NCBI GenBank assembly: GCA_028703735.1
Contig: JAQVMI010000004.1
Location: 1-16,689 of the forward strand
Reading direction: 5' to 3'
DNA: 16,689 bases
DNA from: Candidatus Cloacimonadota bacterium
GTDB taxonomy: Bacteria; Cloacimonadota; Cloacimonadia; Cloacimonadales; Cloacimonadaceae
Positions within the stretch are counted from its first letter, which is position 1. Every line of letters starts with the position of its first letter. Position numbers and translations under genes: made by a program. This document shows positions 6,587 through 14,567 of the stretch, in pieces. The notes beneath the pieces are model-generated. The model had not been told where the DNA came from, did not search any database, and saw nothing but the letters and a program-made list of their open reading frames with translations.

Positions 6587-9265
6587 TTAAAAATCTGCAA
6601 GCAGTTGTTTCAGCAATTCCAGTTTGGTATTTACTTCGCTGAATTTCTCTTGCTCTTTGGCGATAACTTCTTCTTTGGCATTGGAAATGAAATTCGCATT
6701 GCCAAGTTTTGCGTTTATGCTGCTTAGTTCTTTGGTTAGCTTTTCAATTTGTTTGGTTAGGCGCAGGCGTTCGGAATCCAAATCTATCAAGCCTTCCAAG
6801 GGTAAAAACACTTCAATGTTTCGCACCACAGAAGCAATGGCAGCTTTGGGCTTTTCTATCTCTGTGCCGCCGGTGATACTGCTCACCTTTGCCAGCTTGG
6901 AAAAATACGCCATATATGCATCAAAAAGCTGTTGTTGCTTCACATCTGCATAACGGATAACTAACATAATTTCCTGTGAGGGAGGCAGATTCACCTGTTT
7001 ACGCAAGTTTCGGATTGCTGTGATGCTTTCTTGCACAAACAGCATTTCATCATCAATTTTGGGATCAATCAGGCTGGTATCTGCAATGGGGAAATCCGCT
7101 ATAATTAAGGCTTCACCTTGCATGGGGAAGATACTCTTTATGCTTTGCCAAATTTCTTCTGTAATGAAGGGCATAATGGGATGCAACAAACGCATGCTGT
7201 TTTGCATTAAATCCAGCAGCACATATTTTGCGGTTAAACGGCTTTCCATATTGGCTTCAGGACGTAATCTATCCTTGGAAAGCTCTATATACCAGCTGCA
7301 ATATTCGTCCCACAGGAATTTGAACATGCAATTGGCTGCGTCGTTTAAACGCAGGTTCTCATAATGAGCGCGCACTTCAATTGTCACTTCCTGCAATCTG
7401 GAAATAATCCATCTATCTGCCAGTTCCAGCTTTAGTTTTGCCGGGGAAGGAAGCCCTTCAATTTCCGATACATTAAGCATAATGAACCGGAAGGCATTCC
7501 AGATTTTATTGGCAAAATTGCGTCCACCCTCCAGCATGCTGTCGCTATAAGCAACGTCAGCACCCTTTGGAGTATTGAAGATCATGGAAAAGCGTAATGC
7601 ATCTGCACCTACACGTTCGATGATATCTATGGGATCGGGCGAATTACCCAGGGATTTGCTCATTTTTCTGCCAATTTCATCCCGCACGGTACCATGTAAC
7701 AGCACGGTACTAAAGGGAATCACACCCTTGAAGTGCAAGGTGGACATAATCATCCTTGCCACCCAAAGATAGATAATTTCCGGAGCCGTGATCAGCACAT
7801 TGGTGGGCAGAAATTTCTGCAAATCGGCAGTTTCATCGGGCCAACCCATAGTGCTGAAGGGCCACAACCAACTGCTAAACCAGGTATCCAACACATCTTC
7901 ATCCTGCCTAAAGGTTTTACCACCGCATTCAGGGCAGCTTTGTGGCATTTCTTTTGCCACAATCATCTTATCACAAGTTTCACAATAATAGGCAGGAATA
8001 CGGTGACCCCACCAGATTTGACGTGAAATACACCAATCGCGAATGTTATTCATCCAGTGCATATACACTTTTGTCCAGCGTTCCGGCTGAAATTTCACTT
8101 CGCCGCTTTCCACCACTGCAATGGCTTGTTCCGCAAGGGGTTTCATCTTCACAAACCACTGATCCGAAAGATATGGTTCTATCACTGTATCGCAGCGATA
8201 ACAATGTCCCACGGCATGTTCATGTGCTTCTGTTTTTTCCAGCAGGTTTTGTTCCGTAAGCAGTTTCAGCACTTTTTCGCGGCAGGCATAGCGATCCAAT
8301 CCGCAAAAATCGTCTCCTGCGGCTTCATTCATAATACCATGTTCATCCATCACCAAAAGCTGAGGCAGATTGTGCCTGATACCTATCTCAAAATCGTTAG
8401 GATCATGTGCAGGAGTCACTTTCACACAACCGGTGCCGAATTCTTTATCCACATATTCATCTGCAATTATAGGAATTCTACGTCCGGTTAAAGGCAAAAT
8501 CAGCTCTTTACCAATCAAATCTTTGTAACGCTCATCTTTGGGGTTTACTGCTACTGCCACATCACCTAACATGGTTTCGGGTCGGGTGGTTGCTACTGTT
8601 ACATAGCCACTTATAGCTTCTGCAGAGGCATCGTTAACTGTGGCAGTGGCATAGGGATAGCGAATGTGCCACAATTTTCCGGTTTCATCTGCGTGTTCCA
8701 CTTCGTCATTAGCCAGGGCTGTAACGCAGCGGGGACACCAGTTTATGATATATTTACCTTTATAGATCAAGCCTTGTTCGTATAGGGTTACAAATACCTC
8801 TTTCACGGCACGGGATAGCATATCGTCCATCGTAAAACGCTGACGATCCCAATCACAGCTTGCGCCAAGCAGCTTCAATTGGTCTATTATTATGCCACCC
8901 TTTTCGGTTTTCCATTGCCAAATAAGCTCTAATAATTTCTCTCTGCCAATCAAGTGCCGGTTAGAACCTCTTTTGGCAAGCTCTTTTTCCACCACATTTT
9001 GAGTGGCGATTCCCGCATGATCCACACCGGGAAGCCACAAAGTTGGCTCACCTTTCATGCGGTGATAGCGAACAACGACATCTTGGAGAGTGTTATTTAG
9101 AACGTGACCCATGTGCAGGATTCCGGTTACGTTTGGAGGTGGGATTAGGATTGTGAAGGCTTTCTGGCTGGATGTTTCATTTGGCTTAAAATAGCCGCCA
9201 TCCTGCCAAAAACCATACCACTTCTTCTCAATCTGCTGTGGTTCATAGGTTTTGCTGATTTCCAT
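6587..9265 (-). CDS. valS: Valyl-tRNA synthetase
   Basis: A full-length 892-residue class Ia aminoacyl-tRNA synthetase that charges tRNA-Val with valine in the cytoplasm. The HIGH signature appears as HMGH at 51-54 after PPPNVTGIL, and KMSKS at 534-538. The CP1 editing domain that hydrolyses mischarged Thr-tRNA-Val is recognisable by TTRPETMLGD (227-236) and GTGCVKVTPAHDPNDF (277-292). Cysteine pairs CPRC (177-180) and CETC...CPEC (428-447) suggest zinc-binding knuckles. The catalytic WWGHRIPAYYC segment is intact. The last 65 residues are a lysine/glutamate-rich coiled coil (from about LIDLDSERLRLTKQ), the usual tRNA-binding arm of ValRS. AGAGAGG sits eight bases upstream of the ATG. The stop codon is a single TAA, after which the methyltransferase gene continues in the same frame. 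Confidence 0.98.
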   Translation of the reverse strand: MEISKTYEPQQIEKKWYGFWQDGGYFKPNETSSQKAFTILIPPPNVTGILHMGHVLNNTLQDVVVRYHRMKGEPTLWLPGVDHAGIATQNVVEKELAKRGSNRHLIGREKLLELIWQWKTEKGGIIIDQLKLLGASCDWDRQRFTMDDMLSRAVKEVFVTLYEQGLIYKGKYIINWCPRCVTALANDEVEHADETGKLWHIRYPYATATVNDASAEAISGYVTVATTRPETMLGDVAVAVNPKDERYKDLIGKELILPLTGRRIPIIADEYVDKEFGTGCVKVTPAHDPNDFEIGIRHNLPQLLVMDEHGIMNEAAGDDFCGLDRYACREKVLKLLTEQNLLEKTEAHEHAVGHCYRCDTVIEPYLSDQWFVKMKPLAEQAIAVVESGEVKFQPERWTKVYMHWMNNIRDWCISRQIWWGHRIPAYYCETCDKMIVAKEMPQSCPECGGKTFRQDEDVLDTWFSSWLWPFSTMGWPDETADLQKFLPTNVLITAPEIIYLWVARMIMSTLHFKGVIPFSTVLLHGTVRDEIGRKMSKSLGNSPDPIDIIERVGADALRFSMIFNTPKGADVAYSDSMLEGGRNFANKIWNAFRFIMLNVSEIEGLPSPAKLKLELADRWIISRLQEVTIEVRAHYENLRLNDAANCMFKFLWDEYCSWYIELSKDRLRPEANMESRLTAKYVLLDLMQNSMRLLHPIMPFITEEIWQSIKSIFPMQGEALIIADFPIADTSLIDPKIDDEMLFVQESITAIRNLRKQVNLPPSQEIMLVIRYADVKQQQLFDAYMAYFSKLAKVSSITGGTEIEKPKAAIASVVRNIEVFLPLEGLIDLDSERLRLTKQIEKLTKELSSINAKLGNANFISNAKEEVIAKEQEKFSEVNTKLELLKQLLADF

Positions 9266-9438
9266 TTTGTTTTCCTCTCTTTGTCGTTGTGTATCTGCTT
9301 TATTTGTTGCAGAATTCGCTTAGTTTTGCACAATCCTGAATAGATGGCTTTGGCGTCAAGTGAAAAACGTTTGAGGGGCACTTCAGGCTCCCATCTTTCC
9401 CTTGTTTGCTGCTAAATATACGCAAGCTTCTAACAGCT

Positions 9439-9500
9439 TATACTGTATATCCTTAAACGAACCTTGCAGTATCAAAAGTAACTGCAATGTAACTGCAAGG
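9439..9500. promoter_or_regulatory. Operator-like palindromes in the valS/glgP divergent spacer
   Basis: TATACTGTATA (9439-9449) is a perfect palindrome around a central T. CCTTGCAGT (9462-9470) faces ACTGCAAGG (9492-9500), and GTAACTGCAA occurs twice, at 9478-9487 and 9489-9498, exactly 11 bp apart, about one helical turn. Such phased, dyad-symmetric sites are what regulator operators look like. There is no adjacent regulator gene, so the assignment is only structural. Confidence 0.35.
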
Positions 9501-9510
9501 ATACCGGATG

Positions 9511-9743
9511 GAGGCTGTTAAAAAAGCCATGGAATGGCGAAAGATCATAGCCTGGGGCGAGAGCCCCAGGGATAGGGCAGAAATTTGAAAAGCCCTTTGT
9601 GGGCGACACAATTATCTGTAGGACATGCCATTATGTGTCACCCTCAAGGGGTTTGCTAAACTTGTGTACCCTAACCCATGGTTCCGCAAAAGCTTACGCC
9701 CTGGGCTATATTATTTCATCCCTTCGGGATTTTTCACAGCCTC
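9511..9743. repeat. 233-bp hairpin-rich element with terminal inverted repeats
   Basis: The ends GAGGCTGTTAAAAA (9511-9524) and TTTTTCACAGCCTC (9730-9743) are complementary at 13 of 14 positions. Between them lie four hairpins: CCTGGGGC-GAGA-GCCCCAGG (9551-9570, a GNRA tetraloop); a 20-bp imperfect stem, 9591-9610 with 9634-9653; CCCATGG/CCCTGGG (9675-9705); and ATCCC-TTC-GGGAT (9718-9730). The whole can be drawn as one closed multi-branched structure. It encodes no convincing protein. From memory, similar strings recur in intergenic regions of many environmental bacteria and are often mis-called as short proteins. It could be a non-coding RNA, a non-autonomous mobile element or both. Confidence 0.65.
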
Positions 9744-9831
9744 TAAAGCCAGCATTCCAAGTTATGTGCAATGTTCTTGGTTAGTGTCGCTGTAGTACAA
9801 TCTGCTAAAAGAAAAAGCTGTGCAGGAATAA

Positions 9832-9914
9832 CCAAAATAAGCAGATTCTACTCCAGACTTACACAGGAAATGAGCCAAAATAAGCAGATTCTACTCCAGA
9901 CTTACACAGGAAAT
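9832..9914. repeat. 40-bp perfect tandem duplication upstream of glgP
   Basis: A 40-bp sequence beginning CCAAAATAAGCAGATT occurs at 9832-9871 and, without a mismatch, at 9875-9914, separated by GAG (period 43 bp). A fragment resembling its end, AGGAATAACC, precedes the first copy. AATCTGCT at 9799-9806 is the reverse complement of AGCAGATT inside each copy. The pair ends 22 bases before a TTGACA (9937-9942) and about 90 bases before the glgP start, so it may carry duplicated regulatory sites. Confidence 0.75.
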
Positions 9915-10005
9915 AGGGCAATTTTAAACATTTCGCTTGACATTTTTTCGCTCTATAGCATGTTGATAGTAGTGTGAAAAAATGCACACATGAGGATCTG
10001 ATATA

Positions 10006-12507
10006 ATGAAAGAAGGTTTCATCCCCAAAAATGACTTCCACTCCATCTTCTTCTCTGACAAAGCGGAAGAATGCAGCAAGGAAATAAAATCGCTGTTTCT
10101 GAACCACTTGGAATACTCTTTGATAAAGGACACAACCACGGTAAAGCCTTGGGATGTTTATTATGCCCTGGCTTTAAGTTTGCGGGACAGGCTGATAGAA
10201 AGCTGGCTACGCACCCAATATGAATATCGCAAACAGGATGTAAAAAAGGTTTATTACCTATCCATGGAATTCTTGATTGGAAGGCTTTTGGGTAATAGCC
10301 TCATTAATCTGGATGTATATGACGAAAGCTATGACATGCTGAAGGAAATGGGCTATTCTTTGGAAGATATCACAGAGCTGGAGCCGGATATGGGTCTTGG
10401 TAATGGTGGTTTGGGAAGGCTTGCAGCATGTTTCATGGATTCCCTGGCAACTCAGGCATATCCTGCTTATGGCTATGGAATTCGCTATGAATTCGGTATA
10501 TTCAAGCAGCTTATAGTTCAGGGATATCAGGTAGAAGAACCGGATAATTGGCGAAAAAAAGGCTGTCCCTGGGAAATTAACCGCCCTGAAATTAGCTATC
10601 GCGTTCGCTTCGGAGGCAAGGTTATCAGTGAAGAGCAAATTGATGGCAGATTTAATCATCGTTGGGTAGATACCGAAGATGTGATGGCTGTAGCCTGGGA
10701 TATACCTGTTCCCGGCTATAAGGTAGATAATGTAAATAACTTACGCCTTTGGCAAGCCACTGCTACAGACGAATTTGATTTTGACTATTTCAATAGCGGT
10801 GATTATGTGAAAGCTGTGGAAAAAAAGAACATTTCGGAGAATATCAGCAAGGTTTTGTATCCCAACGATAACGTTCATTTGGGACGTGTTCTAAGGCTAA
10901 AGCAAGAGTATTTCTTTGTTTCTGCCACCCTGCAGGACATATTTTCGCAGTGGAAGCAAGATCACGATAGCTTTTCGGAATTACCGGATAAAGTGGCTAT
11001 CCAATTGAATGATACACATCCTGCGCTGGCTATTCCGGAAATGTTGCGAATCCTGATAGATGAGGAACGCTTAAGCTTTGAGGCTGCCTGGGAAATTACC
11101 CGCAGATGCTATTCTTACACCAATCACACAATCCTGCCGGAAGCCCTGGAAAAATGGAGTGTAAGCCTCTTTGAAGAATTGCTCCCACGTCACTTGATGC
11201 TGATTTATCAAATAAACAACCTGGTTTTGGCAGAAGTAACTCGTTTATATCCCGGCAATATCATAAAAATGCGAAACGTATCCATAATAGAAGAATCTCG
11301 CGAAAAAGCCCTGCGCATGGCTCAGCTTGCCATACACGGTTCACATACGGTAAATGGTGTGGCAGAGCTTCATTCCCGCATAATCCGCGAACGTATTTTC
11401 CCGGATCTTTACGAGATGTATCCGGATAAATTCCAAAATAAAACCAATGGTATCACCCCACGTTTGTGGCTGCACACCTGTAATCCCTTGCTTGCCAGCC
11501 TAATTTCGGAGCATATTGGCAATTCCTGGGTACGCAATCTGGAATTCATCAAAGGCATAGAGAATTATATTGATGATGCAGATTTTAGGAGCACTTTCTT
11601 CGAAATAAAGCAGATAAACAAGAAAGCCCTCAGCAAATATATCTATCGTGAAACCGGTATTCGGATAAACGCAAATAGCCTTTTTGATGTGCAAATTAAA
11701 CGGCTGCACGAGTATAAACGCCAATTGCTGAATGTTTTGGGAACCATTGCCCGCTACTATCGCATAAAAGATAACCCAAATCAGGATTTCGTTCCCCGCA
11801 CTGTAATCTTTGCAGGAAAAGCAGCTCCGGGCTATTTTTTGGCAAAACGCCTGATTAAGTTGATTAATAATCTGGGCGAAGTGATTAATAAAGATCCCGC
11901 AGTTCGTAATTTGCTCAAGGTGGTTTTTCTGCCTAATTATACCGTGTCCCTGGCAGAAAAGATTATTCCTGCTGCCGATCTCTCCGAACAAATATCCACT
12001 GCCGGTTATGAAGCAAGCGGCACCGGAAATATGAAGTTTGCCCTTAATGGTGCCCTTACACTTGGCACTCTGGATGGTGCAAATGTGGAAATGGCAGAAG
12101 AAATCGGAGCAGAAAACATGTTCATCTTCGGCTTAACCACACAGGAAGTTCTGGATCTGAAATCTAATGGCTACAATCCTCGCAGCATATACGAAAGCGA
12201 TGCAGAGCTGAAAAGAGTGGTGGATTCACTAATTGACGGCAGCTTTGATGATGGAGAAAAAGATGTGTTCCTGCCAATCTGGAAATCCCTGGTGGAAGAA
12301 GGTGATACCTATTGTCATCTGGCAGATTTTAGGGCTTTCTTAAATGCTTCCATCGAGGTGGATAAGCTGTATCTGCAAAGGGAAGAATGGGTTAAGAAAG
12401 CAATAATCAATATTGCACGCATGGGAAAATTTTCTGCTGATAGGGCAATATATGAGTACGCACAAGATATCTGGCATATAGAGCCATTGATTTTGGAATT
12501 GCATTAG
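10006..12507 (+). CDS. glgP: Glycogen/starch/maltodextrin phosphorylase
   Basis: This 833-residue GT35-family enzyme removes glucose from the non-reducing ends of alpha-1,4-glucans with phosphate, giving glucose-1-phosphate. Length and order match bacterial and animal phosphorylases. YYLSMEFLIGRLLGNSL near residue 85 is the conserved N-terminal core. GLGNGGLGRLAACFMDS near 130 forms part of the active site. KRLHEYKRQLLN near 570 is a family motif. EASGTGNMKFALNGALTLGT carries the PLP lysine, K677, whose phosphate takes part in catalysis. AMP-site and phosphorylation-region residues of the animal enzyme are not obvious, as is usual in bacteria. GAGG lies 10 bases before the ATG; a TTGACA at 9937-9942 may belong to its promoter, although no good -10 box follows at normal spacing. 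No other glycogen gene is adjacent. Confidence 0.97.
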   Translation: MKEGFIPKNDFHSIFFSDKAEECSKEIKSLFLNHLEYSLIKDTTTVKPWDVYYALALSLRDRLIESWLRTQYEYRKQDVKKVYYLSMEFLIGRLLGNSLINLDVYDESYDMLKEMGYSLEDITELEPDMGLGNGGLGRLAACFMDSLATQAYPAYGYGIRYEFGIFKQLIVQGYQVEEPDNWRKKGCPWEINRPEISYRVRFGGKVISEEQIDGRFNHRWVDTEDVMAVAWDIPVPGYKVDNVNNLRLWQATATDEFDFDYFNSGDYVKAVEKKNISENISKVLYPNDNVHLGRVLRLKQEYFFVSATLQDIFSQWKQDHDSFSELPDKVAIQLNDTHPALAIPEMLRILIDEERLSFEAAWEITRRCYSYTNHTILPEALEKWSVSLFEELLPRHLMLIYQINNLVLAEVTRLYPGNIIKMRNVSIIEESREKALRMAQLAIHGSHTVNGVAELHSRIIRERIFPDLYEMYPDKFQNKTNGITPRLWLHTCNPLLASLISEHIGNSWVRNLEFIKGIENYIDDADFRSTFFEIKQINKKALSKYIYRETGIRINANSLFDVQIKRLHEYKRQLLNVLGTIARYYRIKDNPNQDFVPRTVIFAGKAAPGYFLAKRLIKLINNLGEVINKDPAVRNLLKVVFLPNYTVSLAEKIIPAADLSEQISTAGYEASGTGNMKFALNGALTLGTLDGANVEMAEEIGAENMFIFGLTTQEVLDLKSNGYNPRSIYESDAELKRVVDSLIDGSFDDGEKDVFLPIWKSLVEEGDTYCHLADFRAFLNASIEVDKLYLQREEWVKKAIINIARMGKFSADRAIYEYAQDIWHIEPLILELH

Positions 12508-12549
12508 TTTTTGCAGTTTACGATGATGAAGAAAAGGGATTTATTGGTG

Positions 12550-14226
12550 ATGGAAAGCATTTCTGATAAATCCCTTCGCTTTGCCCGGTTTTTGGCATGC
12601 TTATTCGTCCTATTCGTTTTATTTTTGCTATTTTGCAATCCTCTTTATTCTGCAATAGTGATAAATGAAGTTTGCTACGATCCCAATGGTGGTGATGAAG
12701 GTTACGAATGGATAGAGCTGTATAACAATGGCTCTATAAACGAACAATTGGAAGACTCGCAGATTTTATCTGCAGGGCAAAATTGGGTAGTTCAATACAA
12801 ATTGCCTGCCTTTGTTCTGCGTCCAGGAAGGTTTTTGCTTATCGGAGGAACAATGGTTCCCAATGCACAATTAAACTGCAATTTCACCTTTCAGAATGGA
12901 GGAAGCGAAACCGATGGTATTCGCTTCCAAAGCAATGACGGAAGCTATACTGATACTGTGCTTTACGACGAGCCAAACAGCTTTTTGCTTACCGATGATA
13001 GCTCATCCGCAGGAACCAATTTTGCGCCGGATGTTTCGGGAGGCTACTCGCTTGCCCGTGCTTTTGATGGTGTGGATACAAATAGCAGTTTTGCAGATTT
13101 TATTGCGGAACCGAATCCCACCCCTGGCTTGCCAAACAGGTTGCATTGTGATTATGCTCTGCTACACATAAGCCATAATTTTACCGGTGATAATGTGGAC
13201 ATAAGTTTGTGGATAAAGAATTTAAGCTTATTCAGCCCCAATCTAACCGCTGATTTTGGCATATTGCAAAATGACTTGCTGCTATACGAAGCAGGTATTG
13301 AACCCATTGCAGCAGGAGATTCGCTAATGATTTCCGTTTCTCTGCCCTGTTCTGATGCTCCGCTTGTGGTTAGTTTGGTGCTGCCCGATGATCCTGATAG
13401 CACAAATAACTCTGCCGTAATAACCTTAACTGGACACACAGATGGCAATTTGCTAATTAACGAATTTCTTGCTGATCCGGATAGCGGTAATCAGGAATGG
13501 ATAGAGCTGCAATACCTAAATACGGAAGAAAAGGCTGATGCCGGCTACCCCAAAGATTACAGCATTAGGGATGCCTCTGGTGCTAAGATACGTTTCTCGC
13601 TTACTTCCAGCCAGGATTATTATGTGCTGTGCCAAACGCCGGAAACTCTGCAAAGCCGCTATCCGGATTGCCCTGCCGAATGTGTTGTAGCTGCCACAAG
13701 CTGGACTAATCTGAACAACAATGGAGATTCTTTGGTGCTTCTGGAGGATGAGGTTGTTCTGGATTCTCTATCGTATTATGAGGATGAAATTAGCAAGGGT
13801 ATTTCCCGGGAAAGGCAGGTGGATGAAGATAATGTGGCTATGTGGCAGAATAGCTATAGCAGCCAGGGTGGAACCCCCGGCTTACCCAATAGCACAGCTC
13901 CCATGCTGGAATTGCCAGAGCTGGGCAAGATTCGCCTTTCGGGAAGCCCCTGCAAGGCAGTAGCAGGAGAAACGATCAGCCTTACATATTTGCTACCTGC
14001 TGCCTCTAATAGGATAAGTTGCAAGGTCTTCGATCTTCGGGGCACAAAAATACGCACTCTGGCAGATTATACGCTATGCACCGATAGGGGAATTCTATTG
14101 TGGGATGGGAAAAAGCAAAATGGCAGCTTTGCTTCGCGTGGTTTGTACTATATTCTGTGGGAGTCCCAAGCCGCAAGTGGCGGAAAAATAATGCGTAAAC
14201 AGCTTACCGCAGTTATCAGTAATTAA
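12550..14226 (+). CDS. Secreted protein with two lamin-tail domains and a FlgD-like C-terminus
   Basis: A 558-residue exported protein. Residues 1-35 form a signal peptide: basic start, hydrophobic FLACLFVLFVLFLLF core, and likely cleavage after LYSA. Two lamin-tail (LTD) domains follow, at about 36-197 and 300-447. Each opens with INE(V/F) and has EWIEL early on, and each closes with (P/G)TPGLPN. Between them is a beta-rich stretch resembling CARDB/Ig domains (about 198-297). The C-terminus, VFDLRGTKIRTL...LLWDGKKQNGSFASRGLYYILW, matches the FlgD-like/type IX-sorting-type Ig fold common on secreted proteins of the FCB group. The ATG at 12550 has AAGGGA upstream; in-frame ATGs at 12523 and 12526 would lengthen the N-terminus and lack a ribosome site. 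It starts 42 bases after glgP and may share its message. LTD proteins are thought to bind surfaces or nucleic acids; the ligand here is unknown. Confidence 0.8.
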   Translation: MESISDKSLRFARFLACLFVLFVLFLLFCNPLYSAIVINEVCYDPNGGDEGYEWIELYNNGSINEQLEDSQILSAGQNWVVQYKLPAFVLRPGRFLLIGGTMVPNAQLNCNFTFQNGGSETDGIRFQSNDGSYTDTVLYDEPNSFLLTDDSSSAGTNFAPDVSGGYSLARAFDGVDTNSSFADFIAEPNPTPGLPNRLHCDYALLHISHNFTGDNVDISLWIKNLSLFSPNLTADFGILQNDLLLYEAGIEPIAAGDSLMISVSLPCSDAPLVVSLVLPDDPDSTNNSAVITLTGHTDGNLLINEFLADPDSGNQEWIELQYLNTEEKADAGYPKDYSIRDASGAKIRFSLTSSQDYYVLCQTPETLQSRYPDCPAECVVAATSWTNLNNNGDSLVLLEDEVVLDSLSYYEDEISKGISRERQVDEDNVAMWQNSYSSQGGTPGLPNSTAPMLELPELGKIRLSGSPCKAVAGETISLTYLLPAASNRISCKVFDLRGTKIRTLADYTLCTDRGILLWDGKKQNGSFASRGLYYILWESQAASGGKIMRKQLTAVISN

Positions 14227-14230
14227 AAGC

Positions 14231-14265
14231 TCTATCTTGTTAAGAGTGGATAGATATCTTTTTTT
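14231..14265 (+). terminator. Weak intrinsic terminator after the lamin-tail gene
   Basis: TCTATC (14231-14236) pairs with GATAGA (14249-14254), and after TATC there are seven Ts (14259-14265). The stem is short and AT-rich with a 12-nt loop. Position, five bases after the stop codon, is the main argument. Confidence 0.35.
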
Positions 14266-14269
14266 GCTT

Positions 14270-14350
14270 GTCATTCCGGACTTGGAGACTGTGTGAAAAC
14301 ACTTCATAAGAGCTAAGTAACTCTGTCATTCCGGACTTGATCCGGAATCC
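14270..14350. repeat. Two left-arm copies of the GTCATTCCGG repeat
   Basis: GTCATTCCGGACTTG occurs at 14270-14284 and again at 14325-14339. The second copy extends through ATCCGGAATCC, matching 1744-1768. Neither copy has the GCAGGAATGAC right arm found at 1792-1802. The 40-bp segment between them is unrelated. This looks like a rearranged or partly deleted site of the dispersed palindrome. Confidence 0.65.
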
Positions 14351-14412
14351 ATATTAAAAGGCTCTCTTTCTTATCGAGTGGTTCTATTGTCTGAGGTGTG
14401 ATAATTATTGAA

Positions 14413-14533
14413 ACAAGGATTTAAGGAGTTAAGGATATGGAGGATATATCAAAAGAAAGACATCATTCTACATGATCATTATTAACACTCCATAATGAAA
14501 ATCCTGAAATCCTCTTAATCCTGAAATCCTTGT
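14413..14533. repeat. 121-bp element with ACAAGGATTT / AAATCCTTGT termini
   Basis: ACAAGGATTT (14413-14422) and AAATCCTTGT (14524-14533) are exact inverse complements, and complementarity continues inward imperfectly (AAGGAGTTAAGGAT against the ATCCTCTTAATCCT region). AATCCTGAAATCCT is directly repeated at 14500-14513 and 14517-14530. The interior is AT-rich and non-coding. The element has the size of a small non-autonomous repeat; no flanking target duplication is evident. Confidence 0.6.
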
Positions 14534-14537
14534 AAAA

Positions 14538-14560
14538 GAATCTTCACTCGTTATGAAAGA
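14538..14560 (-). terminator. Possible weak terminator of the DUF1295 gene
   Basis: On the minus strand TCTTTCA and TGAAGA can pair with one bulged base around a loop of seven bases, followed by TTCTTTTAC. It lies eight bases after the stop codon of the leftward DUF1295 gene. The stem is weak, so this is only a candidate. Confidence 0.3.
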
Positions 14561-14567
14561 TACCCAT

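Noticed and set aside
8057..8491. 144-codon plus-strand frame opposite valS
   Set aside because: It is antisense to strongly conserved ValRS coding sequence, has a Cys/His/Phe-rich unnatural composition and no recognisable domain.
9145..9381. Minus-strand frame overlapping the valS start
   Set aside because: It overlaps the conserved valS N-terminus in another frame and has a basic, low-information composition; valS has its own good ribosome site.
9599..9784. 61-codon plus-strand open frame in the valS/glgP spacer
   Set aside because: It lies almost wholly within the hairpin-rich 233-bp element, has no ribosome site, and its composition follows the stems. It is most likely a by-product of the non-coding repeat.
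9832..9914. Possible minimal CRISPR array
   Set aside because: The two 40-bp copies are separated by only three bases; there are no spacers and no cas genes.
11500..11991. 163-codon minus-strand frame opposite glgP
   Set aside because: It is antisense to the conserved phosphorylase core, with no ribosome site and no family resemblance.
12550..12660. Lipoprotein signal on the lamin-tail protein
   Set aside because: The cysteine after the hydrophobic core is preceded by LLF, which does not fit a lipobox; signal peptidase I cleavage after LYSA fits better.
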